Positions 36,289 to 45,418 of a stretch of 64,000 nt of DNA are shown here, piece by piece. Source of the DNA: Lewinellaceae bacterium (GTDB taxonomy: Bacteria > Bacteroidota > Bacteroidia > Chitinophagales > Saprospiraceae); assembly GCA_016719605.1 (NCBI GenBank), contig JADJYW010000029.1, positions 124,001 through 188,000 on the forward strand, written 5' to 3'. Numbering within the stretch: position 1 is the first letter of the stretch; every line of letters starts with the position of its first letter. The notes beneath the pieces were generated by a model, which made no database searches, was not told where the DNA came from, and saw nothing but the letters and a program-made list of their open reading frames with translations. A program made the position numbers and the translations under genes.

Positions 36289-37604
36289 ATGCAACTCGAC
36301 ACCTTTGAAGTCACAGGCGGCATACCGCTGCGCGGCGACTTGCACCCACAGGGCGCCAAAAATGAGGCACTGCAAGTCATCAGCGCCGTTTTGCTCACTG
36401 ATGAACAAGTGACAATCTCCAATGTGCCGGACATCCTCGATGTCAACAAACTAATCGAACTCCTGCGCGGACTTGGTGTCACGGTGGAGCAACTGGCCCC
36501 GGATACCTACCGCTTCTGTGCCGGCACGATTGACATCGGTTATCTCCGCTCCGATAATTTTATGAAAGACGCCCAGCGCCTGCGCGGCTCCGTCATGCTC
36601 ATCGGCCCCTTGCTCGCCCGGTTTGGCAAAGCTGCACTGCCCAAACCAGGGGGCGACAAGATAGGTCGCCGACGACTGGATACCCACTTCCTCGGTTTTC
36701 AACAACTGGGTGCAGAATTCAAATACGACGACGAGCGAGATGTCTATTTCGTGCAGCAACCCAAAGGGGGACTGGCCGGCGCCTACATCCATCTGGACGA
36801 GATATCGGTGACCGGTACCGCCAACGTGGTTATGGCCGCCGTACTGGCCAAAGGCAAAACCACCGTGTACAACGCTGCTTGCGAGCCTTATGTGCAACAA
36901 CTCTGCAGGTTGCTAATCGCCATGGGCGCCAAAATAGAAGGCATCGGCTCCAACCTCCTGCAAATCCAGGGCGTGGAAACCCTCCAGGGGGCCGAGCACC
37001 GTTGCCTGCCCGATATGATCGAGGTAGGTAGTTTTATCGGTCTCGCAGCCATGACCCAGTCTGAAATTACCATTAAAAATGCCGGGGTGGCGCACCTCGG
37101 TATCATTCCGCATACCTTCGAACGCCTCGGTATCATCATAGAGCGGCGGGGCGACGACCTCCACATCCCCGCACAAGAGCACTACGAAATCAACACTTTT
37201 ATTGACGGCTCCATCCTCACCATTTATGATGCCCCCTGGCCAGGTTTTACGCCCGACCTCATGTCCATCATACTCGTGGTGGCTACACAAGCCCGCGGCA
37301 GTGTGCTGGTACACCAGAAAATGTTTGAGAGCCGCCTGTTTTTTGTAGACAAATTGATAGACATGGGCGCCCAGATCATTCTCTGCGACCCGCACCGCGC
37401 CACTGTCATCGGCTTGGACCGGCGCTCGCAGTTGCGCGGTATCGAGATGACCTCCCCGATATCCGGGCAGGACAAGCCCTGCTTATTGCTGCGCTATCGG
37501 CCAAAGGACGCAGCCTCATCCACAATGTCCACCAGATTGATCGCGGGTACCAGTACATTGATCAGCGGCTGAACGCCATCGGCGCGCAGATCAAACGGGT
37601 GTGA
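36289..37604 (+). CDS. murA: UDP-N-acetylglucosamine 1-carboxyvinyltransferase, frame broken near the C-terminus
   Basis: First committed step of peptidoglycan synthesis: adds enolpyruvate from PEP to UDP-GlcNAc. Motifs: GDLHPQGAKNEALQV (substrate lysine), LIGPLLARFGKAALPKPGG, and LPDMIEVGSFIGLAAM. Residue 123, the usual catalytic/fosfomycin-target Cys, is Asp (PGGDKIGRRRLDTHF), a form known to give fosfomycin resistance. The frame breaks near 37458 (CCG GAT ATC with one G missing); the other frame continues GQALLIAALSAKGRSLIHNV to TGA 37602-37604. Repaired length about 438 residues. An array of 15-bp repeats lies immediately upstream. Confidence 0.93.
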
Positions 37605-37791
37605 GCAATGAAAACATGCAGCCGACGGGAAACGTAACACACCAGTTTCGTTCTGTTTTCCAGACGCATCCATGATCCTCTTCGGTTCCTGATGAGCGGG
37701 CTGGCATGTGCCGTGCGGCAGTTGAGGCCTGGAGTATCGGACGCCGCTGCAAGCATTTTGAAGCGGAGGGTTAATTTTTCCAAATCCTCGC

Positions 37792-37799
37792 TACCTTTG
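37792..37799 (+). promoter_or_regulatory. -7 promoter element of pheT
   Basis: TACCTTTG matches TAnnTTTG exactly, 61 bases before ATG 37861. No TTG lies at the usual -33 distance. The rest of the 37605-37860 gap shows no other feature. Confidence 0.35.
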
Positions 37800-37860
37800 C
37801 TCGTCATATCGGATTTATAACCCAAGCCAACATAAATAATCCGACTGATTTTCAGAGCAA

Positions 37861-40308
37861 ATGAAGGTTTCGCTGAATTGGATTCGAGAATTTCTCGACT
37901 TAGATAAAACACCCGAAGAAATCGCCGACATACTGACCTCGCTGGGGCTTGAAGTGGAAGGATGGGATGCTGTAAAACCCTCACCGGTAGACTTGGATAA
38001 AGTTGTGACCGGTCAGGTGCTCGAATGTTCCCGTATTCCTGACACCGACCACCTCTCGGCAACCCGGGTAGATGTAGGCGATGGTACGGTGCGCTCCATT
38101 GTGTGTGGCGCGCCCAATGTTGCTGCCGGCCAACGTGTGCTGGTAGCCCTTCCCGGCACCACAGTACTGAGCAAAGACGGCCAACTCTTCGAGATCGGCG
38201 AACGCAAGGTGCGTGGTATCCCCTCACAAGGTATGATTTGTGCCGAAGACGAACTCGGTATCGGGCACGACCATTCGGGCATCATGGTGCTCCCGGCCGA
38301 TACTCCCCTCGGCATCCCGGCATCCCAATACCTCAATCTCCGCTCCGACATCGTCTACGAAATCGGCCTAACCCCCAACCGCGCCGATGCGACCAACCAC
38401 CTCGGTATCGCACGCGACCTGCTCGCCTGGATTCGCCAAAACGAAAATCCAAAGGCCGACCTGAAATATGCCGCGCAGGGCGTAACGGTCGAAGCGCACG
38501 GCGCAACATACGATGTGACGATCGAAAATACCGATGCCTGTCACCGCTACAGCGGTGTTCTGATTCAGGGCGTGCAAGTACAGGAAAGCCCCGAATGGCT
38601 CAAAGATCGCCTGCTGGCCCTCGGCCAGCGCCCGATCAATAATGTGGTGGACATCACCAACTACGTTCGCCTCGAACTCGGCCAACCCCTGCATGCCTTC
38701 GATGCCAACCAGATACAGGGCAACAAAATCGTCGTGAAAACCCTGCCCGAGGGCACCGTTTTCAAAAGCCTCGACGAGGTGGAACGAAAACTATCCGCCC
38801 AGGACCTGATGATTTGCGATGGCCAATCCAATCCGCTGTGTATCGGCGGCGTATTCGGCGGCGCCACCAGCGGCGTAACCGCAAACACAACCAGCGTGTT
38901 CCTCGAAAGCGCCCGATTCAACCCGATCTGGATTCGTCGCTCCATGTTGCGCCACAACCTGCGCACCGATGCCGCCTGGACTTTTGAAAAAGGCGTGGAC
39001 CCCAACGGCTGCCTGACAGCCTTGCACCGCGCCACCACACTCCTGCTCGAACTGGCCGGCGGAACAATAGCATCCGGCATAACTGACCTGTACCCTAATC
39101 CCGTGGCTCCCCTGCGGGTGCCCGTAGAGTACGACCGCGTCAATGCACTCATCGGGAGCAGCCTGTCCGGAGAAACAATCCGGAGCATCCTCGCCACACT
39201 GGGAATAGGCATCGAAAACGAAAGCCCCACCGGCTTTTCGGCAGTGGTGCCTACCAACAAACCCGATGTGACCCGCGAGGCCGACATTATCGAGGAAATT
39301 CTGCGCGTATACGGTCTCGACGCCGTGCATCCGCCCGCGAAGGTGCGCACGAGCATGGAAATCACGCCGCGCCCCAACCCCGACGCTATCCGCAACCTGA
39401 CGGCCGACCTGCTCGCAGCCAACGGATTCTACGAGTGCATGACCCTTTCGCTCAGCAACTCGGCCTACCATACCAGCGACAATGCCCCGCTGCCGTTGCC
39501 CAAAGAATCACTGGTGTATGTGCACAACACAGCCAACCAGGGCCTCGATTGTATGCGACCCTCCCTGCTGTTCGGCGGATTGGAAACCATCCGCCACAAC
39601 CAAAACCGGCAAAACCCCGACCTGCGGCTGTTTGAATTCGGCAAGACGTATCTGGCCCCCCTCTCGGAAAATTCCGAAACTGCCCGCCTCGCCGTTTTTA
39701 TGACCGGCGCACACAACCCCGAAAGCTGGCAACCCGCCGCCAAAACGCATACCGACTTTTTTACCCTGAAGGCATACGTCCAAAACTTGCTGGCCCGGCT
39801 CGGAATCAGCGGTTTCCAGGAAACTGTCGTGCAGGAAACCCCATTCCGGTATGCCCTGCGCTACCACCGGGGACCAAAAGAATTAGTGACGTTCGGACAA
39901 GTCTCGCCCGCCATTTCCAAAAAAATGGAAGTAAAAAACGCCGTCTTCTTTGCCGATTTCAATTTCGACAACCTGCTGGCTGCCTTACCCTCCAGCCGGA
40001 TACAATTCCAGGAACTGAGCAAATTCCCGGTGGTGCGTCGCGACCTCGCGCTCGTGCTGAACCACGCGGTGACTTTCGCGGAAATACGGCAACTGGCGGC
40101 CAAAACGGCCAAAAAAATTCTGAAAGAAGTCAACCTCTTCGACGTATTCGAGGACGAGCACAAAATTGGTGCGGGCAAGAAGTCCTGCGCCGTGAGTTTT
40201 CTGTTTGAAGACCCGCAAAAAACCCTTCAGGACAAGGAGATTGATGCGCTGATGCAGCAATTGCAGCAGGCGTTTGAGCAAAAACTGAATGCAACCGTCC
40301 GCAAATAA
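37861..40308 (+). CDS. pheT: Phenylalanyl-tRNA synthetase beta subunit
   Basis: 815 residues, full length. N-terminal VSLNWIREFLDLD; an EMAP/tRNA-binding domain (VTGQVLECSRIPDTDHLS; VCGAPNVAAGQRVLVALPG); the B3/B4 editing domain (LTPNRADATNHLGIARDL); the B5 domain; a catalytic-like core (FEFGKTYLAPL); and a C-terminal ferredoxin-fold anticodon-binding domain (ELSKFPVVRRDLALVLN). It pairs with PheS (encoded elsewhere) to charge tRNA-Phe. Upstream of rny with a 59-bp gap. Confidence 0.96.
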   Translation: MKVSLNWIREFLDLDKTPEEIADILTSLGLEVEGWDAVKPSPVDLDKVVTGQVLECSRIPDTDHLSATRVDVGDGTVRSIVCGAPNVAAGQRVLVALPGTTVLSKDGQLFEIGERKVRGIPSQGMICAEDELGIGHDHSGIMVLPADTPLGIPASQYLNLRSDIVYEIGLTPNRADATNHLGIARDLLAWIRQNENPKADLKYAAQGVTVEAHGATYDVTIENTDACHRYSGVLIQGVQVQESPEWLKDRLLALGQRPINNVVDITNYVRLELGQPLHAFDANQIQGNKIVVKTLPEGTVFKSLDEVERKLSAQDLMICDGQSNPLCIGGVFGGATSGVTANTTSVFLESARFNPIWIRRSMLRHNLRTDAAWTFEKGVDPNGCLTALHRATTLLLELAGGTIASGITDLYPNPVAPLRVPVEYDRVNALIGSSLSGETIRSILATLGIGIENESPTGFSAVVPTNKPDVTREADIIEEILRVYGLDAVHPPAKVRTSMEITPRPNPDAIRNLTADLLAANGFYECMTLSLSNSAYHTSDNAPLPLPKESLVYVHNTANQGLDCMRPSLLFGGLETIRHNQNRQNPDLRLFEFGKTYLAPLSENSETARLAVFMTGAHNPESWQPAAKTHTDFFTLKAYVQNLLARLGISGFQETVVQETPFRYALRYHRGPKELVTFGQVSPAISKKMEVKNAVFFADFNFDNLLAALPSSRIQFQELSKFPVVRRDLALVLNHAVTFAEIRQLAAKTAKKILKEVNLFDVFEDEHKIGAGKKSCAVSFLFEDPQKTLQDKEIDALMQQLQQAFEQKLNATVRK

Positions 40309-40367
40309 ACCGGCAGCCACAGCAGGGGCTACCAAGTCATAATTTTAACTTTTAATGCAAACCACTA

Positions 40368-42050
40368 ATGGACATCGTAACAGGAGTCATCATAGGATTG
40401 GTCGTTGGCGGCATCGTGGCATACATGATAGCCAGCCAGGCGACTAAAAAGAACAACCAAAAGGCTTTGGAAGAAGGCAATCGGCAGGCTGATATGGCTA
40501 TTCAGGAGGCTCGTCTGACAGCCAAGCGCATCACCGATGAAGCGGCTGTGAAAGCCGAATCCGTCGTTGGCAAAGCCGAGGCTGAAAACGAGCGCATCAA
40601 ACAGCAAAAGATACAGGAAGCCAAAGAACGCTACGCCCAGATGCGCAGCCAATTCGACACCGAAAAGGCACAGCACCAGATCAGCTTGAAGGAGATGGAG
40701 ATGGAGGTGCTCAGCAAACAAAAAGACCTCCAGGTGGAGCAGGATTTGTTTCAGGCCCGCCTGAACGAGTTCAATACCCGCAAGGCCGATGTGGAGAACA
40801 AAGAAGCGGAAATTGATCTCCTGCGTGAAAATCTGGACAAACAACTGAAGATCGTTTCGAAGAAAAAAGAAGAATTGGAGGCCGCCAATGAAGAGCGCAT
40901 CAAGATGCTGGAAAAAATAGCCCAGCTCAATCAGCAGGATGCCAAGGACCAACTGCTCGAAGCCGTGCGCGCCAAAAGCGAGAGCGAAGTGCTATCCATC
41001 GTCAAAGATGCCATCACGCAAGCCAAACTGAACGCCAGCAAGGAAGCCAAAAAAATCGTCATCCAGACGATCCAGCGGACGGCCGCTGAGTTTACCATCG
41101 AAAATACCGTGTCGGTGTTCAACTTGGAAAACGACGACATGAAGGGCCAGATCATTGGCCGCGAAGGCCGCAATATCCGCGCACTGGAAGCCGCAACGGG
41201 TGTCGAAATCATTGTGGACGATACGCCGGAAGCCATTGTCATTTCCTCTTTCGACCCCATCCGCCGTGAGGTAGCGCGCCTGTCGCTGCAGCGGTTGACC
41301 GCCGATGGCCGTATTCACCCCGCCCGCATTGAGGAAGTGGTAGCCAAGGTGCGCAAACAACTGGAGGAGCAAATCCTGGAAATTGGCGAACGCACGGTGA
41401 TCGAACTGAACATCCACGGCCTGAATGCAGCCCTCGTACGCATGGTGGGCCGCATGCGCTTCCGTTCGTCCTACGGACAAAACCTGCTCAAGCACTCCAT
41501 CGAGACGGCCAACCTCTGCGCCACGATGGCCGCCGAACTCGGCCTCAATCCCAAGCAGATCAAAATGGCCAAACGCGCCGGCCTGCTGCACGATATCGGC
41601 AAAGTAGCCGAAGAAGAAACGGAACTTTCGCACGCACTGGTCGGCATGAAACTCTGCGAACAGCACGGGGAACACCCCGTGATTGTCAACGCAGTAGGCG
41701 CTCACCACGACGAAGTTGAGATGAACAACCTCATATCGCCCATCGTGCAGGCTTGCGACGCCATCTCCGGCGCCCGCCCCGGCGCCCGGCGCGAGATTCT
41801 CGAAAACTACCTCAAGCGCATCGGCGAACTCGAAGACCTCGCCATGAGCTATGAAGGTGTATCCAAAGCATTTGCCATGCAAGCCGGCCGCGAACTGCGC
41901 GTCATCGTGGAAGCCGACAAAGTGACCGACCAATACGCCGACGATCTGTCGTTTATGATTTCACAAAAAATTCAGGACGAAATGCAGTACCCCGGCCAAA
42001 TCCGGGTGACGGTCATCCGCGAAAAACGGGCCGTGGCATACGCACGATAG
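40368..42050 (+). CDS. rny: Ribonuclease Y
   Basis: 560 residues. N-terminal TM anchor (VTGVIIGLVVGGIVAYMIAS), a long coiled coil to about residue 200, a KH RNA-binding domain (GQIIGREGRNIRALEAATG) and an HD phosphohydrolase domain (RAGLLHDIGKVAEEE; VGAHHDEVEMNN). It starts mRNA decay at the membrane. Complete frame. Confidence 0.96.
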   Translation: MDIVTGVIIGLVVGGIVAYMIASQATKKNNQKALEEGNRQADMAIQEARLTAKRITDEAAVKAESVVGKAEAENERIKQQKIQEAKERYAQMRSQFDTEKAQHQISLKEMEMEVLSKQKDLQVEQDLFQARLNEFNTRKADVENKEAEIDLLRENLDKQLKIVSKKKEELEAANEERIKMLEKIAQLNQQDAKDQLLEAVRAKSESEVLSIVKDAITQAKLNASKEAKKIVIQTIQRTAAEFTIENTVSVFNLENDDMKGQIIGREGRNIRALEAATGVEIIVDDTPEAIVISSFDPIRREVARLSLQRLTADGRIHPARIEEVVAKVRKQLEEQILEIGERTVIELNIHGLNAALVRMVGRMRFRSSYGQNLLKHSIETANLCATMAAELGLNPKQIKMAKRAGLLHDIGKVAEEETELSHALVGMKLCEQHGEHPVIVNAVGAHHDEVEMNNLISPIVQACDAISGARPGARREILENYLKRIGELEDLAMSYEGVSKAFAMQAGRELRVIVEADKVTDQYADDLSFMISQKIQDEMQYPGQIRVTVIREKRAVAYAR

Positions 42051-42054
42051 CACG

Positions 42055-42359
42055 GAGGTTAGAAGGTTAGAGGGTTGGAAGGTTAGAAGGTTACTGGTTC
42101 GCTACCAGTAACCTTCTAACCTTCCAACCCTCTAACGAGAGTGTTCAGAAAACTGTGTCAACGGCGTTTTTCCAACCTTGGAACGCCGCGCGCGGGTCTT
42201 TTGACCCCGCGCCAACATCTTGATTATCAGTAAATTTTGTGCGGGGTCAAAAGACCCACGCACGGCGCTCTTGTTACGAACACGAACCATTGACATAGTT
42301 TTCTGAACACTCCCCCTCTAACCTTCTAACCCTCCAACCTTCTAACCTTCCAACCTTTC
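42055..42359. repeat. Border-repeat hairpin after rny, split by a MITE
   Basis: G-rich arm 42055-42099 (GGTTAGAGGGTTGGAAGG) and C-rich arm 42102-42136 continuing at 42315-42359 (ACCTTCTAACCCTCCAACC). The convergent genes rny and 42365-42862 each see the G-rich strand right after their stop codon. Apart from this repeat and the inserted element, the 314-bp gap holds nothing else. Confidence 0.88.
42137..42314. mobile_element. 178-bp MITE-like element with 24-bp TIRs and 8-bp target duplication
   Basis: Ends 42137-42160 and 42314-42291 (inverted) match at 22 of 24 (core AGTGTTCAGAAAACT). They are flanked by the perfect direct repeat CCTCTAAC at 42129-42136 and 42315-42322. The inside has no ORF but a strong nested palindrome around GGGTCTTTTGACCCCGCGC. 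The tips resemble those of the IS256-family relic at 4878-5255, so an IS256-type transposase probably moved it. Confidence 0.88.
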
Positions 42360-42364
42360 TCCCG

Positions 42365-42862
42365 CTACCGTTGAAAGGTAACCGGTATTTCTACTGCCCG
42401 CAGCCGTTTTCGGGTGCCGAGTTTGACATTTTTGTTTTTGAAAATCTGGTGCAGCAAAAAGCCGGATACCAACCCGGTTCCCGACACAATAGCCGTGCTT
42501 GCGGTAAGTTCGTAATTGTCAAAAGCGGCTCCAATAAGCGAAAAACCTGCCCACGACGCACCGAAAATCATAAGACCGGACCCTGCCTTGCGCAGCAGGG
42601 TGGGATACTGCAACCGTATTGCATCAATCTCCGCCACGCGTATCGGTTTCAAGTCGAGCGCAACCAACTGCGAATCCATCTGCGCGTTGGTGATCGTGCT
42701 GGTATGCCACTCCTTTTCCCCTTTGAGGCGATAGGTGAGTTCCTGACCGACGTAAAACTTGGTCGTGCGGGCGCGGTTGGCCTTTTCCAACTGGATAAAC
42801 TTTTGGGCAGAAACCGCCGTTGCCGACCAGAGGCACACGAGAAAAAACAAAAGGAGGCGCAT
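42365..42862 (-). CDS. Exported membrane-associated protein, unknown function
   Basis: 165 residues. Signal peptide (LLLFFLVCLWSATAVSAQ), a region TTKFYVGQELTYRLKGEKEW, ITNAQMDSQLVALDLKPIRV and then two hydrophobic segments (SGLMIFGASWAGFSLIGAAF; ASTAIVSGTGLVSGFLLHQIF). I do not recognise a named family. ATG 42862 is chosen for the signal peptide. Confidence 0.7.
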   Translation of the reverse strand: MRLLLFFLVCLWSATAVSAQKFIQLEKANRARTTKFYVGQELTYRLKGEKEWHTSTITNAQMDSQLVALDLKPIRVAEIDAIRLQYPTLLRKAGSGLMIFGASWAGFSLIGAAFDNYELTASTAIVSGTGLVSGFLLHQIFKNKNVKLGTRKRLRAVEIPVTFQR

Positions 42863-42954
42863 AATATCTTTTTTTACAAAGGAATGGTTTGTGTCGCACT
42901 TAAAACAAGCAATTCGCAGCCCAATTGCGCTCAACGCTTGAATTGACTGTTGTC

Positions 42955-42987
42955 ATTGGCCTGCGAAAAATACAAATACTACATTTG
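42955..42987 (+). promoter_or_regulatory. Promoter of the DinB gene
   Basis: TTG at 42955-42957, 22-bp spacer, TACATTTG at 42980-42987 (exact TAnnTTTG), then ATG 43008. Confidence 0.5.
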
Positions 42988-43007
42988 CACAATTAAAAAA
43001 GTTGACC

Positions 43008-43538
43008 ATGACTGATACTGCATTTTTGGTTCAAAAGCCGGCGGTGGGTGATTATTCGCCGTACTACGAAGGTTATGTCAGTGCCGTTGAAACAGATGAC
43101 ATCTTGGGTTATCTGGTGGCGCAGAAGGCCGAAATCGTTGCTTTTCTGAAGGATATCGTGTGGGAAAAATGGGATTTAGCGTACGATGAAGGCAAATGGA
43201 CATTGGCCGAAGTTGTGCTGCACACGATTGATACCGAACGCGTTTTTGCCTACCGGGCCTTGTGCATCGCCCGAGGTGACAGCACGCCGCTGCCTGGTTT
43301 TGAACAAGACGATTATGTGCCCAACTCGGGCGCCGCTTTGCGCACGCCGGCTTCCATTGTGGATGAGTTTGCCGCCGTACGCGAGGCTACGATCCATTTG
43401 TTCAAAAACTTTTCCGACGAGATGTGGGGACGCCGGGGTACCGCTTCAAACGCCGGAGTGACGGTGCCTGCACTGGCCTATATTATTGGCGGGCACGCAG
43501 CACACCACGTTCGGGTGCTGAAAGAACGATATCTCTGA
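43008..43538 (+). CDS. DinB/YfiT-like metal-dependent protein
   Basis: 176 residues, a four-helix DinB-like fold. Metal-ligand histidines are in WTLAEVVLHTIDTERVFAYR and at the C-terminus in IIGGHAAHHVRVLKERY. Members include bacillithiol/mycothiol-dependent S-transferases; the role here is unknown. ATG 43008 is used rather than TTG 43002. Confidence 0.85.
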   Translation: MTDTAFLVQKPAVGDYSPYYEGYVSAVETDDILGYLVAQKAEIVAFLKDIVWEKWDLAYDEGKWTLAEVVLHTIDTERVFAYRALCIARGDSTPLPGFEQDDYVPNSGAALRTPASIVDEFAAVREATIHLFKNFSDEMWGRRGTASNAGVTVPALAYIIGGHAAHHVRVLKERYL

Positions 43539-43573
43539 AAAGCAAATCGCCCTTTGCCAACTTGCTTTCGCGC

Positions 43574-44644
43574 TCACCAGCGCATCAGCGCACTTGCCCA
43601 GGTGAAGCCCGACCCGAATGCCGCGAGGCAAACGAGGTCGCCGTCCTTAATTTTCCCGGCCTCCCAGGCCTCGCAAAGGGCGATGGGCACGGAGGCCGCT
43701 GTCGTGTTGCCGAGGCGCTGAATGTTGTTCCACACCTGATCATCACGGAGACCGAGGCGTTTCTGTACAAACTGGCTGATGCGCAGGTTGGCTTGGTGGG
43801 GGATTAGCATATCAATGTCCGAGGCCTGTAGCCCTGCTGCTTCGAGTGCCTCGTGGATAACTTCCGGAAATTTTTGCACCGCCATTTTAAATACAAACTG
43901 GCCTTCCATATTCGGGTAGTATTGCCCCTCCTGCATCATTTTTGGGGTAAAAAAAATCTCGCCGTAGGTATTTACGGGCGGGTATCCAAAATCCGCTTCC
44001 TCGCCCTGCTTTTTGGCGTGGTAACCGCCATGGCAGCCCGGATTGATAAAAGACAGCTTTTCGGCAAAAGTGCCGTCGGCGTGCAATTTGGTGGACAGGA
44101 TGCCACGCGCCGGATCGGAGGAGGGCTGCACGATGGCTGCGCCCGCACCGTCGCCAAAAATGACGGTTACGTTTCTGCCCCGTGTACTGAAGTCAAGCCC
44201 CATGGAGTGCATCTCCGAACCGATGACCAGTATGTTTTTGTAGGTACCCGTGCGCACGAACTGATCGGCAATAGACAGGGCATAAACGAAGCCGCTGCAC
44301 TGGTTGCGCACGTCGAGTGCGCCCACTTCCTTGTGGGCTATCCCGAGTTCGCGCTGCACCAGTACGCCGCAGCCGGGGAAATAATAGTCGGGGCTGAGCG
44401 TGGCGAAAATGATAAAGTCAATATCCTCCGGGCTGATCCCCGCACGTTCGCAGGCGATGCGGGTAGCAACAGCCGCCATGGTTGTCGTCGTTTCCTCATG
44501 CTTGCGACCGTAGTGCCGTTCCTGAATACCCGTGCGCTCCTGAATCCACTCGTCGGTAGTGTCCATCAGTTGGGTGAGTTCTTCATTTTTCACGACGCGT
44601 TCGGGGACATAGTAGCCGATACCGGCAATTTTGCTGCGTATCAT
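43574..44644 (-). CDS. fabH: 3-oxoacyl-[acyl-carrier-protein] synthase III
   Basis: 356 residues. Starts fatty-acid synthesis by condensing acetyl-CoA or another acyl-CoA with malonyl-ACP. The catalytic triad is visible: Cys116 in RNQCSGFVYAL, His in LIPHQANLRIS, Asn in RLGNTTAASVP. N-terminal AGIGYYVPERVVKNEEL and DEWIQERTGI are family hallmarks. ATG 44644 is chosen; the longer open frame upstream is antisense-like. Fatty-acid genes are not adjacent, so it could be a second FabH-type enzyme. Confidence 0.92.
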   Translation of the reverse strand: MIRSKIAGIGYYVPERVVKNEELTQLMDTTDEWIQERTGIQERHYGRKHEETTTTMAAVATRIACERAGISPEDIDFIIFATLSPDYYFPGCGVLVQRELGIAHKEVGALDVRNQCSGFVYALSIADQFVRTGTYKNILVIGSEMHSMGLDFSTRGRNVTVIFGDGAGAAIVQPSSDPARGILSTKLHADGTFAEKLSFINPGCHGGYHAKKQGEEADFGYPPVNTYGEIFFTPKMMQEGQYYPNMEGQFVFKMAVQKFPEVIHEALEAAGLQASDIDMLIPHQANLRISQFVQKRLGLRDDQVWNNIQRLGNTTAASVPIALCEAWEAGKIKDGDLVCLAAFGSGFTWASALMRW

Positions 44645-44726
44645 AAAACGTGTTTGGTGGTGTAAAGGACGAAAAATTTGCGTGGTACAAAGTTGGGGAA
44701 ACTTTGCAGGAAAACAGCATAAACCC

Positions 44727-45416
44727 TCACGTTCGCATCTCCTCCGCCAACCCCTCCAGGTCCCGGACAAGGAGCCGGGCGCGGTTGAACGTAAGCAGTT
44801 TTTTGTAGCGCAGGTCGTTGAGTGTGGTGGTAACGGTTTGGCGGCTGGTGGCGGTGAGATTGGCGATTTCCTGGTGGGTGATCGGTTTTCGGATGACCCA
44901 CTCGTAGCCAACGCGTTCGCCTCTGGCACGGGTCAATTCCACCAGAAACTCCACGATGCGGCTGCGGCTGTCGCGGAAAACCAGCGACTCCAGGCGGCGC
45001 TCCATTTCCAACTGGCGGGCGCCGAAAATTTTCATAAAAAACAGGTTGAGCTCGCTGCGCTCGCGCATGAGGCTGCGCATTTCCTCCAGTGTCACCACGC
45101 AAGTGATCGTTTTCTCCAGCGCGGTGGCCCAGTCGCGCCGGCGCTCCTCACCCACGAGCGCGAGTTCGCCAAATACTTCACCCTTGCCGAGAATGGCCTT
45201 GGTAATTTCTTTGCCGTCCTCGTTCATGGTGGAAATTTTCACACGTCCTTCGGTGATAAAAAAGATTCGATCTGACAAATCATCGGGCACAAAAAACTGC
45301 TCTCCTTTAGCATAGGATCGCTGCGTATGGCGCGCCATGAGATCGGCATTGCCGAGTTTGTTGGGGCAAAGAAGGTGGACGAGGTCTATATTTTCGAGGT
45401 GCCAGAGTGCTTGCAT
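44727..45416 (-). CDS. Crp/Fnr family transcriptional regulator
   Basis: 229 residues. A cyclic-nucleotide-binding-type beta roll (FFITEGRVKISTMNEDGKEI; LGKGEVFGELALVGEE), a dimerisation helix, then a winged HTH with ITHQEIANLTATSRQTVTTT. There are no Fe-S cysteines in an Fnr arrangement. It starts 2 bp after the dnaX stop, so the two are probably co-transcribed. The effector is unknown. Confidence 0.92.
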   Translation of the reverse strand: MQALWHLENIDLVHLLCPNKLGNADLMARHTQRSYAKGEQFFVPDDLSDRIFFITEGRVKISTMNEDGKEITKAILGKGEVFGELALVGEERRRDWATALEKTITCVVTLEEMRSLMRERSELNLFFMKIFGARQLEMERRLESLVFRDSRSRIVEFLVELTRARGERVGYEWVIRKPITHQEIANLTATSRQTVTTTLNDLRYKKLLTFNRARLLVRDLEGLAEEMRT

Positions 45417-45418
45417 AA

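Noticed and set aside
36096..36482. Minus-strand ORF with repeated GFWLEG peptide
   Set aside because: It is the translation of the 15-bp DNA repeat array (36161-36280) plus antisense murA; the repeat is a multiple of three, which keeps the frame open.
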